DNA of 64,000 nt from assembly GCA_031400505.1 (NCBI GenBank), contig JANNPZ010000007.1, positions 10,789 to 74,788 of the forward strand, written 5' to 3'. Position numbers and translations under genes: made by a program. Within the stretch, counting starts at the first letter, position 1, and every line of letters begins with the position of its first letter. This stretch comes from JAIYDJ01 sp031400505. GTDB lineage: Bacteria; Pseudomonadota; Alphaproteobacteria; Rhodobacterales; Rhodobacteraceae. Below, piece after piece: positions 22,846 through 33,212 of the stretch. Below the pieces are notes generated by a model. The model was not told where the DNA came from, searched no databases, and saw only the letters and a list, made by a program, of their open reading frames with translations.

Positions 22846-23925
22846 CTATGCCTCCGCGCGCGGGGCGGCAAGATGGCCCATCGCATCAAAAAGATAAATC
22901 TGGGCCGGATCAAGCCAGACGAACACAGTAGCACCAATTTCCAGATTCTGCACGTTGTGTACCAGACCGACCCATTTATCCGATCCGTGATGCAGGTGCA
23001 GGAACGTTTCCGAACCGGTGATTTCATTGGCCCCGAGGGTGCAGCCGAACTCCAGACTATCGCCAGTGGTTTGGTGCAGGTGCAGGTGGTTGGCCCTGAA
23101 GCCTGCCTGATACGAGCCGTCCTTCAACGCGGCAAATCGGCCCGACGCCGGAAGGACAACGTCCACCCCAAGGGTCAAACTGTTGCCCTGCTTGATGCAG
23201 GGAACGAAGTTCATCGGCGGGTCGGAAAACACGCGCGCGGTAACGGCGTCAGACGGGTTGCGGTAGACAAAAGGCGTTGCACCAAACTGCGTAACCCGGC
23301 CCTGCCAGAGCGTCGCGGTGTTGCCACCCAGCAAAAGTGCCTCTTCGGGTTCCGTCGTGGCATAGACGAAAATCGCGCCCGACTGCGCAAAGATACGGGG
23401 AATCTCGGCACGCAGTTCTTCGCGCAGTTTGTAGTCAAGGTTGGCAAGCGGCTCGTCCAGCAGCACCAGACCCGCCTCCTTGACCAGCGCGCGGGCAAGT
23501 GCACAGCGCTGCTGCTGGCCGCCCGACAGCTCAAGCGGTTTTCTGCCCAGCATTGGCGTCAGTTTCAGCATGTCAGCAGTCGCCCGCACGGCACGGTCGA
23601 TCTCGGCGGCCGATTTGCCCATCAGACGCAGGGGCGAAGCGATGTTGTCGAAGACAGTCATCCCGGGGTAGTTGATGAACTGCTGATAGACCATCGCGAC
23701 GCGGCGATCTTGCACACGAAATCCGGTCACATCCTGCCCGTTCCAGATCAGCCGTCCGGCGGTTGGCATATCAAGACCGGCCATGACACGCATCAGTGAC
23801 GTCTTGCCTGAAAGTGTCGGGCCCAACAGGACGTTCATCGTGCCGCTTTCCAGGGTCAGGCTGGTTGGCTGCAAGATCACTTGCCCCTTGTCCATCCGTG
23901 ACACTGCCTGCAATTCCAGCGCCAT
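22846..23925 (-). CDS. glpS: Glycerol ABC transporter ATPase GlpS, lacking the H-loop histidine
   Basis: The protein is 359 aa, a MalK-like ATPase. Walker A is GPTLSGKTS, the Q loop lies in MVYQQFINYPGM, the signature LSGGQQQRCALARAL is canonical, and Walker B is LVLLDEPLANLD. The switch His expected after the next strand is missing: the sequence reads VYATTEPEEALLL where relatives have VTHDxxEA. It pairs with GlpT as a heterodimer. It starts 8 bases after the glpD stop. Confidence 0.93.
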   Translation of the reverse strand: MALELQAVSRMDKGQVILQPTSLTLESGTMNVLLGPTLSGKTSLMRVMAGLDMPTAGRLIWNGQDVTGFRVQDRRVAMVYQQFINYPGMTVFDNIASPLRLMGKSAAEIDRAVRATADMLKLTPMLGRKPLELSGGQQQRCALARALVKEAGLVLLDEPLANLDYKLREELRAEIPRIFAQSGAIFVYATTEPEEALLLGGNTATLWQGRVTQFGATPFVYRNPSDAVTARVFSDPPMNFVPCIKQGNSLTLGVDVVLPASGRFAALKDGSYQAGFRANHLHLHQTTGDSLEFGCTLGANEITGSETFLHLHHGSDKWVGLVHNVQNLEIGATVFVWLDPAQIYLFDAMGHLAAPRAEA

Positions 23926-23933
23926 GGTGGCCC

Positions 23934-25532
23934 CTATTCGGCGGCGGGGTTGACGGCCCCGCCAATGCTTGCGATTTTTGTCATGTAGTCATCAAGCGTC
24001 GCGATCTGCTCCGACGTCAGACGAAGCCCGAGCTTGGTTCTGCGCCACACGACGTCATCGGCGCGGGTGGCAAATTCCTGTTCCATCAACCAGCGCACTT
24101 CTGCCTCGGTCAAGGTCGCGCCAAAGTCCCTGCCAAGGTCGGTAACAGCTTTTGCACTGCCAAGCGCACGGGCCGCGTTGGTTCCATAGGCACGGACCAG
24201 ACGCGACGCCCAGTACGGCGTCAGAAACGGAAAATCGGTGCGAAGTTTGGCGGTAAGCGCCGACACACCGTCATGCGCAAAATCGCCGCCAGGTAAAGCC
24301 ACGCGTGCGGTCCATGCCGGCTTTGCGTTCGGAAAGAATGGCACCAGTTTTGCCAGCGCCGATTCGGCAAGGCGGCGGTAGGTGGTGATCTTGCCGCCAA
24401 ACACATTGAGCAAGGGCGCACCGGACTGATCCAGCGAAAGGACATAGTCGCGGGTCGCGGCGGTCGCCGATTTGGCCCCGTCGTTGTAAAGCGGACGCAC
24501 CCCGGAATAGGACCAGACCACGTCGGCAGCGGCGACCGGCTTTTTGAAATACTGGCTGGCAAAGGCGCACAGATAGTCGCGCTCTTCGTCGGTACATTTT
24601 GCGTCTTTGGGATCGCCTTGGTGATCCTTGTCGGTAGTGCCGATCAGTGTGAAGTCTGTTTCGTATGGGATCGCAAAGATGATCCGGCCATCGGTGCCCT
24701 GAAAGAAATAGCAGCGGTCATGGTCGTACAATTTTCGGGTAACAATATGGCTGCCGCGGACCAACCGCACACCTTCGGTCGAATTGATGCGGGCAACGTT
24801 GCGGATGATGTCTTCGACCCACGGGCCGCCGGCATTCACCAGTGCGCGGGCGTGATGCATGGTCTGGCCGTCAGGGCCGGACGTGGTGATCGTCCAATGG
24901 TCGGTCGAACGGTCGGCCGTTACAACGCGGGTACGGGTCATGATGCGCGCACCGCGCAGTGCGGCGTCGGCCGCATTCAGCGAAACCAGCCTGGAATCCT
25001 CGATCCAGCAATCCGAATACTCGTAGGCACGGGCAAATCGCGGTTGCAATGACGCACCCGCCGGATCGCGCGTCAGATCGAGCGTGCGCGTGCCCGGCAA
25101 AATCTTGCGACCCCCGAGGTTATCGTACAAAAACAGCCCAAGCCGGATCAGCCACGCCGGGCGGCGGCCCTTCATCCACGGCATGAACCGCGACATGAGC
25201 CTGCCGGTGGGGGTGTCGCCTTCGAACCGCATGTCAGGATGGTAGGGCAGCACGAACCGCATCGGCCACGAGATGTGGGGCATGGCAACCAGCAAGGTTT
25301 CGCGTTCTTGCAGCGCCTCTTGCACCAGGCGGAACTCGAAGTATTCCAGATACCGCAGGCCGCCGTGAAACAATTTCGTCGAAGCAGACGACGTCGCCTG
25401 TGCCAGGTCGCCTTGTTCTGCCAGTGCTACAGTCAACCCACGACCGACGGCGTCACGCGCAATGCCACAGCCATTGATGCCGCCGCCAATGACGAAAAGA
25501 TCGGTCATGTCTGACGCGTTGGCCGTTGTCAC
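23934..25532 (-). CDS. glpD: Glycerol-3-phosphate dehydrogenase (FAD, quinone-linked)
   Basis: The protein is 532 aa. The FAD-binding dinucleotide motif FVIGGGINGCGIARDAVGRG lies near the start. The substrate-site motif STKLFHGGLRYLEYFEFRLV and the C-terminal GGKITTYRRLAE segment are typical of aerobic GlpD. I chose GTG 25532 because GGGAGG lies 7 bases upstream; an internal ATG (25508, MTDLFVIGGG) is the alternative. It oxidises glycerol 3-phosphate to dihydroxyacetone phosphate and feeds electrons to ubiquinone. It heads the operon glpDSTPQUV and is divergent from glpR. Confidence 0.96.
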   Translation of the reverse strand: MTTANASDMTDLFVIGGGINGCGIARDAVGRGLTVALAEQGDLAQATSSASTKLFHGGLRYLEYFEFRLVQEALQERETLLVAMPHISWPMRFVLPYHPDMRFEGDTPTGRLMSRFMPWMKGRRPAWLIRLGLFLYDNLGGRKILPGTRTLDLTRDPAGASLQPRFARAYEYSDCWIEDSRLVSLNAADAALRGARIMTRTRVVTADRSTDHWTITTSGPDGQTMHHARALVNAGGPWVEDIIRNVARINSTEGVRLVRGSHIVTRKLYDHDRCYFFQGTDGRIIFAIPYETDFTLIGTTDKDHQGDPKDAKCTDEERDYLCAFASQYFKKPVAAADVVWSYSGVRPLYNDGAKSATAATRDYVLSLDQSGAPLLNVFGGKITTYRRLAESALAKLVPFFPNAKPAWTARVALPGGDFAHDGVSALTAKLRTDFPFLTPYWASRLVRAYGTNAARALGSAKAVTDLGRDFGATLTEAEVRWLMEQEFATRADDVVWRRTKLGLRLTSEQIATLDDYMTKIASIGGAVNPAAE

Positions 25533-25811
25533 TGTTTTTTCCTCCCAGAGCATGCAGACCGTGCCGCGTTTTTTTCGGTTCGTCAAAGGGTATTTCGTTT
25601 TGATGCGTTTTTCTTGAAAACGAACATCGACGCGCAGATTTTTCTGCCAAGGCCGCCGATCTGCGCGAGAGGGGCAGCATTGCGCGCATATTCGCGCTGC
25701 ATCGCGGCATGGAGTTGCGCCGTCTGTCGCAGATTCGCATGTCATTCCAGCTTGATCAGACGGCCTACTTCTTTGAGGATGGCGTACACAGCGTTTTGAA
25801 AAGGAAGCCGC
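25533..25811. promoter_or_regulatory. Divergent glpD-glpR promoter region with likely GlpR operator
   Basis: This 279-base gap separates two divergent genes. It contains TTCGTTTT (25594-25601) and its exact inverse AAAACGAA (25617-25624), 15 bases apart, plus further TTCG copies (TTTTTCGGTTCG near 25571-25582). DeoR-type GlpR proteins bind half-sites built on TTCG/CGAA. I read this as an operator that represses glpDSTPQUV and autoregulates glpR. Confidence 0.55.
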
Positions 25812-26576
25812 GTGGCTCTGAGTTTCCGCCAAACCGAAATCCTGGATCTGGCCAGAAGCGAGGGCCGGGTGGTGGTCGAGGATCTCGCACAACGATTTGA
25901 TGTCACCTTGCAAACGATCCGGCGCGACCTGACCGAACTTGCCGATGCCGGCCATCTGGATCGGGTGCACGGCGGTGCGATGCTGCGCACCGGGGTGACC
26001 AATCTGGGATATGAACAACGGCGACGGATGAACGAAGGCACCAAGGCGGCAATCGCGCGGGCCTGCGCTGCCGAAATTCCGAACAACTGTTCACTCATCC
26101 TCAACCTTGGCACGACAACCGAAGCCGTAGCCCGAGAATTGCTGACGCATAGCAACATCACCGTCGTCACCAACAACATGAACGTCGCCAACATTTTGGC
26201 GGCCAATCCCGGGTGCGAAATCATGGTGGCGGGCGGCGCGCTGCGCCGGTCTGATGGCGGGTTGGTGGGTGAATTGACCACCCAGTTTATTGAGCAATTC
26301 AAGGTGGATTTTGCGGTTATCGGTACATCGGCACTGGACCGAGACGGGGATCTGCTGGACTATGATCTGGCGGAGGTGCGGGTTTCAAAGGCGATCATCA
26401 GGCAGGCAAGGCGGGTTTTTCTGGTGTGCGACGGCTCTAAACTCGACAGGTCAGCCCCGGCGCGGTTGGCGTCCCTGGCGGAACTGGACACGTTGTTTAC
26501 GGATACGGCACTGCCTGCCGAACTTGCGGCAAAGTGTGACGCCTGGGGTACCCGGGTTTGCGTGGCGCCTCAGTAG
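25812..26576 (+). CDS. glpR: DeoR-family glycerol regulon repressor GlpR
   Basis: The protein is 254 aa. The N-terminal DeoR helix-turn-helix is clear (FRQTEILDLARSEGRVVVEDLAQRF then TLQTIRRDLTELADAGHLDRVHGGA). The DeoRC effector domain follows, with LNLGTTTEAVARELL and IGTSALDRDGDLLDYDLAEVRVSK; it is expected to sense glycerol 3-phosphate. The start is GTG with AAGGAAG 4 bases upstream. The gene faces away from glpD. Its 3' end overlaps that of convergent hutC by 7 bases. Confidence 0.92.
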   Translation: MALSFRQTEILDLARSEGRVVVEDLAQRFDVTLQTIRRDLTELADAGHLDRVHGGAMLRTGVTNLGYEQRRRMNEGTKAAIARACAAEIPNNCSLILNLGTTTEAVARELLTHSNITVVTNNMNVANILAANPGCEIMVAGGALRRSDGGLVGELTTQFIEQFKVDFAVIGTSALDRDGDLLDYDLAEVRVSKAIIRQARRVFLVCDGSKLDRSAPARLASLAELDTLFTDTALPAELAAKCDAWGTRVCVAPQ

Positions 26577-27265
26577 CGGGCGGTCATGCGGTGCCCCGGC
26601 CGATAGCTGAGCGTCGTGTGGGTGATGGCTTGTCCTTGCCACCAGGTGGATCGCTTTACTTGAAACACCGGATCGCCGGGGTTGTGGTTCAGATGCGTGG
26701 CCTCAAGGTCCGTCGCGGCAGTTGCCTGAAAACTGATTTCAACTTCTGAAAACGGCACCGTCGCCACCAGCCATTCGTTCGGACTCTGTGCGGCGAAGTC
26801 ATGGTCCCTGGCCTGGGGCAAGGCTCCGGCATTGATCCAGCGGTCTTCAAGCTGATAGGGTGCGCCGTCACCATAGTGCACGCAAATCAGGTGGACCAGT
26901 TGCGACTCCGGGCCCAGATTCATCAGGGCGCGCAAGCTATCCGGCGTAGGCAAAACCTCGCGCCTGACAAGGGCATAGCGATACGTGGCACCCATCGCTT
27001 CGATCTCGGCACGAACCAGCGGGATTTCAAACCGCGCCTGCCGCACCGGTGCCATCCTGACACGGGTGCCGGATTTGCGGCGGCGGTCGATCATGCCCAA
27101 CGCGTCAACCTCGCGCAGGGCCCGGTTGACCGTGGCGCGCGAACAGGCAAATTCCTGTGCCAGATCGATCTCGGACGGCAGCAGGCTGCCCGGCCCCCAT
27201 GGCCCATGCGTGATGCGGCGCAGGATTTCTGCTTGAACCTCGCGAAAGGTGGTTCGCGGTGTCAC
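26570..27265 (-). CDS. hutC: GntR/HutC-family histidine utilisation repressor
   Basis: The protein is 231 aa. It has an N-terminal winged helix of GntR type (TTFREVQAEILRRITHGPWGPGSLLPSE and FACSRATVNRALREVDALGMIDRRRKSGTRV) and a C-terminal UTRA effector domain (from ~85, ending THTTLSYRPGHRMTARY), which binds urocanate in HutC. GTG at 27265 overlaps the hutF stop as GTGA, so the repressor is co-transcribed with hutF. It should repress both directions from the hutF-hutI gap. Confidence 0.92.
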   Translation of the reverse strand: MTPRTTFREVQAEILRRITHGPWGPGSLLPSEIDLAQEFACSRATVNRALREVDALGMIDRRRKSGTRVRMAPVRQARFEIPLVRAEIEAMGATYRYALVRREVLPTPDSLRALMNLGPESQLVHLICVHYGDGAPYQLEDRWINAGALPQARDHDFAAQSPNEWLVATVPFSEVEISFQATAATDLEATHLNHNPGDPVFQVKRSTWWQGQAITHTTLSYRPGHRMTARY

Positions 27266-28617
27266 AGGTCGGCCACAAGGCTGCGAACCGCACGCCGCCA
27301 GTCCGCCGTGACGCGGTCTCGACGGATGTGGCGGCCGTCGCGGACCATATGGCGGCCCGCCGACCAGACATCGGTGACAACGCACTCTGCTGCGGCAAAC
27401 ACCAATCCATCGAACAGCTGCACCGGAACCAGCGCGCACAGCGTCGGGTGGTTGTGGTCGATGGCCGTCAGATCGGCGAGGTATCCCGGCGCAATCTGCC
27501 CGGCACGGCGGCCCAGCGCCTGTGCCCCGCCAAGTGCCGCCGCCACATAAAGCGATTGCCCGACCGAACCTGCATCCGTCATCACATTGCGCGCAAGGTC
27601 GCGCAGACGCTGGCCATACTCCAGCGTCCGCAATTCTTCGATCAGCGAAATGCGAACATTGCTGTCAGACCCGATGCCAAAGCGACCCCGCGCCGCGAGC
27701 CATTCGGATCCGTTGAAGAGGCCATCGCCCAGATTTGCCTCTGTGATCGGACACAGTCCGGCAACGGCGCCCGTCCTGGCCAGTCGACGGGTTTCGTCGG
27801 GGGTCATGTGCGTTGCATGAACAGGGCACCAATCGGGGCCAACATCGGCGTGGTCCAACAGCCATTCCACCGGGCGCGCACCAAGCCAGGCTGTGATGTC
27901 GGCGACCTCTTTGGGTTGTTCGGCAATGTGGATGTGAATGGGTTGACCAGCAGCCAGCGGCAGAATGGCCGCCAGCCCATCAGGATTGGTTGCACGCAAC
28001 GAATGGGGCGCCATGCCGACGCAGGTATCTTGCGGCAGATCACGCGCGGCCGTCCGGGCGGCTTCCAGCAACCGCATGAATTGATCCGGGGTTGTTCCAA
28101 AACGTTTCTGCCCCGCATTCAGGGGTTGTTGCCCCGCCCCGCCATAGCTGTACATGACCGGCAGGTGAGTCAGTCCGATGCCGGTCAGTCGCGCGGCGGC
28201 ATAGATGCGCCGCGTCAGTTCGGCGGGGTCGTCATAGGGTGCGCCGCCGGGTTGATGGTGCAGGTAATGAAACTCGCCTACGGCGGCAAAACCGGCCTCC
28301 TGCATTTCGATGAACACTTGCGCCGCGATGGCCTCAATCTGGTCCGGATCGAGCCGCGCGGTGAAGCGGTACATCATCTCGCGCCAGGTCCAGAAACTGT
28401 CCCGTTCCTTTTCGCGATGCTCGGTCATGCCTGCCATCGCGCGCTGAAAGCTGTGGCTGTGCAGATTTGACAAAGCCGGCAGCAGGGTACCGACGCAGGT
28501 ATCGGCAGGGTGCGGAGTGGTATTGCAGGTGATCGTGGCAATGCAGCCATCCGCCATCGTAAGGCGCACATCGCTGGCCCAGCCGGTTGGAAGGTAGGCC
28601 TGTCCTGCAAAGATCAC
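27262..28617 (-). CDS. hutF: Formimidoylglutamate deiminase
   Basis: The protein is 451 aa, an amidohydrolase. Metal ligands are visible in [15 protein letters not shown], in HIHIAEQ and in VHATHM, and the late Asp is in [17 protein letters not shown], which is diagnostic for HutF. I chose GTG 28617, preceded by AAGGAG with 7 bases spacing; the reading frame is open for another 106 codons upstream but overlaps the divergent promoter. HutF converts N-formimino-L-glutamate to N-formyl-L-glutamate, the five-step route. The next enzyme, HutG, is not in this window. Confidence 0.94.
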   Translation of the reverse strand: MIFAGQAYLPTGWASDVRLTMADGCIATITCNTTPHPADTCVGTLLPALSNLHSHSFQRAMAGMTEHREKERDSFWTWREMMYRFTARLDPDQIEAIAAQVFIEMQEAGFAAVGEFHYLHHQPGGAPYDDPAELTRRIYAAARLTGIGLTHLPVMYSYGGAGQQPLNAGQKRFGTTPDQFMRLLEAARTAARDLPQDTCVGMAPHSLRATNPDGLAAILPLAAGQPIHIHIAEQPKEVADITAWLGARPVEWLLDHADVGPDWCPVHATHMTPDETRRLARTGAVAGLCPITEANLGDGLFNGSEWLAARGRFGIGSDSNVRISLIEELRTLEYGQRLRDLARNVMTDAGSVGQSLYVAAALGGAQALGRRAGQIAPGYLADLTAIDHNHPTLCALVPVQLFDGLVFAAAECVVTDVWSAGRHMVRDGRHIRRDRVTADWRRAVRSLVADL

Positions 28618-28643
28618 GGTGTGGCTCCTTATGAGTAGACATA

Positions 28644-28651
28644 ATACGTAT
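28644..28651. promoter_or_regulatory. Candidate HutC operator between hutF and hutI
   Basis: The palindrome ATACGTAT sits in an AT-rich stretch (ATAATACGTATAAT) in the 70-base gap between the divergent genes hutF and hutI. HutC operators are short palindromes of the TGTATATACA kind. The position suits dual repression, but the match is only partial. Confidence 0.4.
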
Positions 28652-28687
28652 AATCGCATACATAACCGATCAACAACTCTTTTCGGG

Positions 28688-29908
28688 ATGGCAGCGGTGC
28701 AGCAGGCTTCGGCGCTTTTCACATCCTGCCGCGTGGCGACGATGCTGCCCTCGGAACAGCCCTTCGGGTTAGTGCAGGACGCAGCCCTGGTGACCAACGC
28801 CGGGCGGATCGTCTGGGTGGGCGCGTTGGACGCGTTGCCAAATGACTTTGCCGCAATGACCCCGCACGACCTTGGCGGGCGGCTGGTTACGCCCGCCCTG
28901 ATCGACTGCCATACCCATCTGGTGCATGCGGGCAACCGGGCAGCGGAATTCGCGTTGCGGCTTGACGGGGCGTCCTATGAGCAGATTGCGCGGGCCGGAG
29001 GCGGGATCATGTCCACCGTCCGCGCAACGCGCAACGCGAGCGAGGATGCCCTGTTGGCCAGCGCCCTGCCCCGCGTCGATGCGGCGATTGCCGAAGGGGT
29101 TTGCGTGCTTGAAGTGAAGTCCGGCTATGGGCTGGATCACAGCACAGAGTTGCGCATGCTGCGTGTGGCGCGACGGATTGCCGAAATACGTCCCGTCGTG
29201 GTGCGGACGTCTTTTCTGGGTGCGCATGCCGTGCCAGCAGAGTTTGCCGGACGCGCAGACGCCTATCTGGACGAGGTGTGCCTGCCCTGTCTGCGCGCGG
29301 CCCATGCCGAAGGGTTGGTTGATGCCGTGGACGGGTTCTGCGAGGGGATCGCGTTTTCCACAGCCCAGATGCGCCGGGTTTTTTCTGTGGCTGCAGAACT
29401 TGGTCTGCCGATAAAGTTGCATGCCGAACAGCTTTCGAATTTGGGCGGTGCTGCGATGGCTGCACAGTTTGGCGCGCTGTCAGCGGATCATCTTGAATAT
29501 CTGGATGACGCCGGTTGTGCGGCCATGGCGGCGGCCGGGACTGTCGCGGTGATCCTGCCCGGGGCTTTCTACACCTTGCGCGAGGTGCAAGCGCCGCCGA
29601 TCGCACGGCTGCGCGAATATGGCGTGCCCATAGCGGTTTCGACGGATATGAACCCCGGATCATCGCCGATGTCTTCGTTGCTGCTTGCCATGAACATGGC
29701 CTGCACGCTGTTTGGCATGACACCCGCCGAGGCTTTGGCGGGCGTGACGGTCCATGCGGCGCGCGCGTTGGGGCTGGCGGACCGGGGAACTTTGGCGGCG
29801 GGACAGATCGGCGATCTGGCCGTTTGGAATTGCGAGCATCCCGCAGAGCTTGCCTACCGTATCGGGTTCAATTCGCTTTATCGTCGGATCATCGGAGGTG
29901 TGCTGTGA
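28688..29908 (+). CDS. hutI: Imidazolonepropionase
   Basis: The protein is 406 aa. Zinc ligands are in the motif [16 protein letters not shown], with further family marks [26 protein letters not shown] and KLHAEQLSN, and a late [11 protein letters not shown] chose ATG 28688; the open frame extends 23 codons upstream over the operator. It hydrolyses 4-imidazolone-5-propanoate to N-formiminoglutamate. The stop overlaps hutH as GTGA. Confidence 0.96.
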   Translation: MAAVQQASALFTSCRVATMLPSEQPFGLVQDAALVTNAGRIVWVGALDALPNDFAAMTPHDLGGRLVTPALIDCHTHLVHAGNRAAEFALRLDGASYEQIARAGGGIMSTVRATRNASEDALLASALPRVDAAIAEGVCVLEVKSGYGLDHSTELRMLRVARRIAEIRPVVVRTSFLGAHAVPAEFAGRADAYLDEVCLPCLRAAHAEGLVDAVDGFCEGIAFSTAQMRRVFSVAAELGLPIKLHAEQLSNLGGAAMAAQFGALSADHLEYLDDAGCAAMAAAGTVAVILPGAFYTLREVQAPPIARLREYGVPIAVSTDMNPGSSPMSSLLLAMNMACTLFGMTPAEALAGVTVHAARALGLADRGTLAAGQIGDLAVWNCEHPAELAYRIGFNSLYRRIIGGVL

Positions 29909-31437
29909 ACGCTTTGGTTTTGACCCCCGGCGAGGTCACACTGGCGCAGCTTGCCTTGATCTTTCGGAGCGAAGTGGCGGTCACGCTGAACCGGTCTGCG
30001 CGGGTCGGGGTCGAGGCGGCGGCCGCCGTGATAGACAAAAGCGCGGCGGGTGATGCGCCGGTTTACGGGGTGAATACCGGGTTTGGCAAACTTGCGTCCC
30101 TGCGCATAGCGCCAGAGGATACCGCAACTTTGCAGCGAAATCTGATCCTGTCCCATTGCTGCGGGGTGGGCGCCCCGGCGCCCCGGCGGCATGTGCGGTT
30201 GATGATGGTGCTGAAGCTGCTGAGCCTTGGGCGCGGGGCATCGGGTGTGCGCTGGGCGCTGATCGAGTTGTTGGACGCGATGCTGGAAAGGGGGGTCACC
30301 CCGGTCATTCCGGTGCAGGGATCTGTCGGGGCGTCAGGCGATCTGGCACCACTCGCGCATATGACGGCAGTGTTGATTGGCGCGGGAGAAGCCGAGGTTG
30401 GCGGGACGGTGATGCCGGGAGCCGCCGCCTTGGCGGGCGCAGGGCTGCTCCCGATCGCGCTGGGGCCGAAAGAGGGTCTGGCGTTTATCAACGGCACCCA
30501 GTTTTCGACGGCCTTTGCGCTGGCGGGGCTGTTTGACGGGTGGGCGGCTGCGCAAGCGGCGTTGGTGACCTCGGCCCTGTCCACTGATGCGATCATGGGA
30601 TCGACGGCACCATTGCACCCAAAGATCCACGAGCTGCGCGGTCATGCAGGGCAGATCGAGGCCGCGTCGGTGATGCGCAACCTGCTGGAAGCATCAGAGA
30701 TCCGCGAGAGCCACCGGGAAGGGGATAGCCGTGTGCAGGACCCCTATTGCATTCGCTGTCAGCCGCAAGTGACGGGTGCGGCGATGGATGTGCTGCGGAT
30801 GGCGGCGCGGACGCTGGAGATCGAGGCGAATGCGGCCACGGACAATCCCCTGGTTTTGACCGAAGCCGGGCTGATCGTTTCGGGCGGAAACTTCCATGCC
30901 GAGCCGGTAGGGTTTGCAGCAGACATGATCGCGCTGGCGTTGTCAGAAATCGGTGCGATTGCGCAGCGGCGCGTGGCGCTGATGGTCGATCCGGTGCTGT
31001 CGTTCGATCTGCCGGCGTTTCTGACGCCCAAACCGGGGTTGAATTCGGGGTTGATGATCGCCGAAGTGACGACAGCAGCATTGATGTCCGAAAACAAACA
31101 CATCGCCATGCCCTGCGTAACGGACTCGACGCCGACAAGCGCCAATCAGGAAGATCATGTCAGCATGGCAGCGCATGGCGCGGTGCGACTGGGACGAATG
31201 ATCGAGAATCTGAGCGTCATTCTTGGTGTCGAGGCGATCTGCGCTGCGCAAGGGATCGAGTTTCGCGCGCCCTTGACAACCAGCGCGCCCTTGGCGGCGG
31301 TGGTCGCGCGGTTGCGGCAGGATGTCGCGACCCTGGGCGACGACCGCTATCTGGCCCCTGACCTCGCGGCGGCGGCAAACCTGATCGGCTCCGGGGCGCT
31401 GGTGGCGGCTGCGGGTCTTGAATTTCCTACCCTTTGA
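29905..31437 (+). CDS. hutH: Histidine ammonia-lyase
   Basis: The protein is 510 aa. The Ala-Ser-Gly triad that forms the MIO cofactor is in [15 protein letters not shown] (~residue 145), and the active-site Tyr is in [13 protein letters not shown] chose GTG 29905 because GGAGGTG lies upstream and it overlaps the hutI stop. It removes ammonia from histidine to give urocanate, the pathway's first step and HutC inducer. Confidence 0.96.
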   Translation: MNALVLTPGEVTLAQLALIFRSEVAVTLNRSARVGVEAAAAVIDKSAAGDAPVYGVNTGFGKLASLRIAPEDTATLQRNLILSHCCGVGAPAPRRHVRLMMVLKLLSLGRGASGVRWALIELLDAMLERGVTPVIPVQGSVGASGDLAPLAHMTAVLIGAGEAEVGGTVMPGAAALAGAGLLPIALGPKEGLAFINGTQFSTAFALAGLFDGWAAAQAALVTSALSTDAIMGSTAPLHPKIHELRGHAGQIEAASVMRNLLEASEIRESHREGDSRVQDPYCIRCQPQVTGAAMDVLRMAARTLEIEANAATDNPLVLTEAGLIVSGGNFHAEPVGFAADMIALALSEIGAIAQRRVALMVDPVLSFDLPAFLTPKPGLNSGLMIAEVTTAALMSENKHIAMPCVTDSTPTSANQEDHVSMAAHGAVRLGRMIENLSVILGVEAICAAQGIEFRAPLTTSAPLAAVVARLRQDVATLGDDRYLAPDLAAAANLIGSGALVAAAGLEFPTL

Positions 31438-31452
31438 ACGTCGGAGACGGAC

Positions 31453-33135
31453 ATGTTTGACCGCAAGAACGCCCGTGTTGTGATGCCCGCGACGGGCGTA
31501 GAGATGACCTGCAAATCCTGGCAGACCGAAGCCGCACTGCGCATGCTGATGAACAACCTGCACCCCGATGTCGCGGAAAACCCGGCAGAGTTGGTGGTCT
31601 ATGGCGGCATCGGGCGGGCCGCGCGGACCTGGGGCGATTTTGACCGGATTGTAGCTTCGCTGCGCGATCTGGAATCGGACGAAACCCTGGTGGTGCAATC
31701 CGGGCGGCCGGTTGCTGTCGTGCGGACCCATGCAGATGCGCCACGGGTGCTGATTGCGAACTCCAATCTGGTGCCGCATTGGGCAACCTGGGACCATTTC
31801 CACGAATTGGACCGGCGCGGATTGATGATGTACGGGCAGATGACCGCTGGATCGTGGATCTACATTGGCACCCAAGGGATAGTGCAGGGGACCTATGAGA
31901 CTTTCGCCGAGGCTGGCCGGCAGCATTATGGTGGATCACTGAAAGGGCGCTGGATCTTGACGGCTGGCCTTGGTGGCATGGGCGGCGCACAACCTTTGGC
32001 GGCTGTCATGGCGGGGGCGTGTTGCCTGGCGGTCGAGTGCGACGAGACGCGGATCGATTTTCGTTTGCGCACGCGGTACGTCGATGCCAAGGCCCGGAAC
32101 CTGGACGAGGCGCTGGCCATGATAACCGCGTGGACGGCGGCGGGTGAGGCAAAGTCGGTCGGTCTTTTGGGCAATGCAGCGGATGTGTTTCCAGAACTCG
32201 TGGCGCGGATGCAGGCAGGCGGAATGCGCCCGGACATCGTGACCGATCAGACATCGGCCCATGACCCGCTCAACGGCTACCTTCCGCAGGGCTGGAGCGT
32301 CGAGCAGGCGAAAGCCGCACGAGAGAGCGATCCGAAATCGATAGAACGGGCGGCGCGGGCATCGATGCGGGTGCATGTGGCGGCCATGGTCGACTTCTGG
32401 AACGCGGGCGTTCCGACGCTGGATTATGGGAACAATATCAGGCAGGTCGCGAAAGATGAGGGGCTGGAGAACGCCTTTGCCTTCCCCGGTTTCGTGCCTG
32501 CCTACATTCGCCCGCTTTTCTGCAAGGGGATCGGGCCGTTCCGCTGGGTGGCCCTGTCGGGCGACCCCGAAGATATCGCCAAAACCGATGCGGCAATGAA
32601 GCAGTTGTTCCCCGAAAATGACCACTTGCACCGGTGGCTGGACATGGCGGCGGACCGGATCGCGTTTCAGGGATTGCCCGCGCGGATCTGCTGGATCGGT
32701 CTTGGGGATCGGCACCGTGCCGGGCTGATGTTCAACGACATGGTGGCATGCGGAGAATTGAAAGCGCCGATTGTGATTGGCCGGGATCATCTGGATGCAG
32801 GGTCGGTTGCGTCACCGAACCGCGAGACGGAAGCCATGCAGGATGGGTCGGATGCGGTGTCGGACTGGCCGTTGCTGAATGCCCTGGTAAACACAGCGTC
32901 GGGGGCAACTTGGGTTTCGATCCATCATGGCGGGGGTGTGGGAATGGGATTTTCGCAGCATTCCGGCGTGGTGATCGTGGCGGATGGCACGCCAGAGGCG
33001 GCGCAGCGGCTGAAGCGGGTATTGTGGAACGACCCGGCCTCGGGCGTTTGGCGGCATGCGGATGCGGGATACGGCTCGGCTGTTGACTGCGCGCGCGACA
33101 TGGGGCTGCGTTTGCCGACGATTTTGGAGAACTGA
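31453..33135 (+). CDS. hutU: Urocanate hydratase
   Basis: The protein is 560 aa, normal length. NAD+ is bound by the glycine-rich [17 protein letters not shown] (~175), the catalytic Cys is in [19 protein letters not shown] (~410), and the C-terminal [15 protein letters not shown] is conserved. It converts urocanate to imidazolonepropionate. The gene is 15 bases after hutH, with CGGAGACGG before the ATG. Confidence 0.97.
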   Translation: MFDRKNARVVMPATGVEMTCKSWQTEAALRMLMNNLHPDVAENPAELVVYGGIGRAARTWGDFDRIVASLRDLESDETLVVQSGRPVAVVRTHADAPRVLIANSNLVPHWATWDHFHELDRRGLMMYGQMTAGSWIYIGTQGIVQGTYETFAEAGRQHYGGSLKGRWILTAGLGGMGGAQPLAAVMAGACCLAVECDETRIDFRLRTRYVDAKARNLDEALAMITAWTAAGEAKSVGLLGNAADVFPELVARMQAGGMRPDIVTDQTSAHDPLNGYLPQGWSVEQAKAARESDPKSIERAARASMRVHVAAMVDFWNAGVPTLDYGNNIRQVAKDEGLENAFAFPGFVPAYIRPLFCKGIGPFRWVALSGDPEDIAKTDAAMKQLFPENDHLHRWLDMAADRIAFQGLPARICWIGLGDRHRAGLMFNDMVACGELKAPIVIGRDHLDAGSVASPNRETEAMQDGSDAVSDWPLLNALVNTASGATWVSIHHGGGVGMGFSQHSGVVIVADGTPEAAQRLKRVLWNDPASGVWRHADAGYGSAVDCARDMGLRLPTILEN

Positions 33136-33212
33136 CGCCCCGAAGTGTCGCAATTTCGCGATTGGCAGAGCTTTGACGAGTTTAGGCTGCAGCCAAAGCC
33201 GGAGATAACGCC

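Noticed and set aside
21835..23799. 654-codon plus-strand ORF opposite glpT/glpS
   Set aside because: It is a shadow of two certain ABC ATPase genes.
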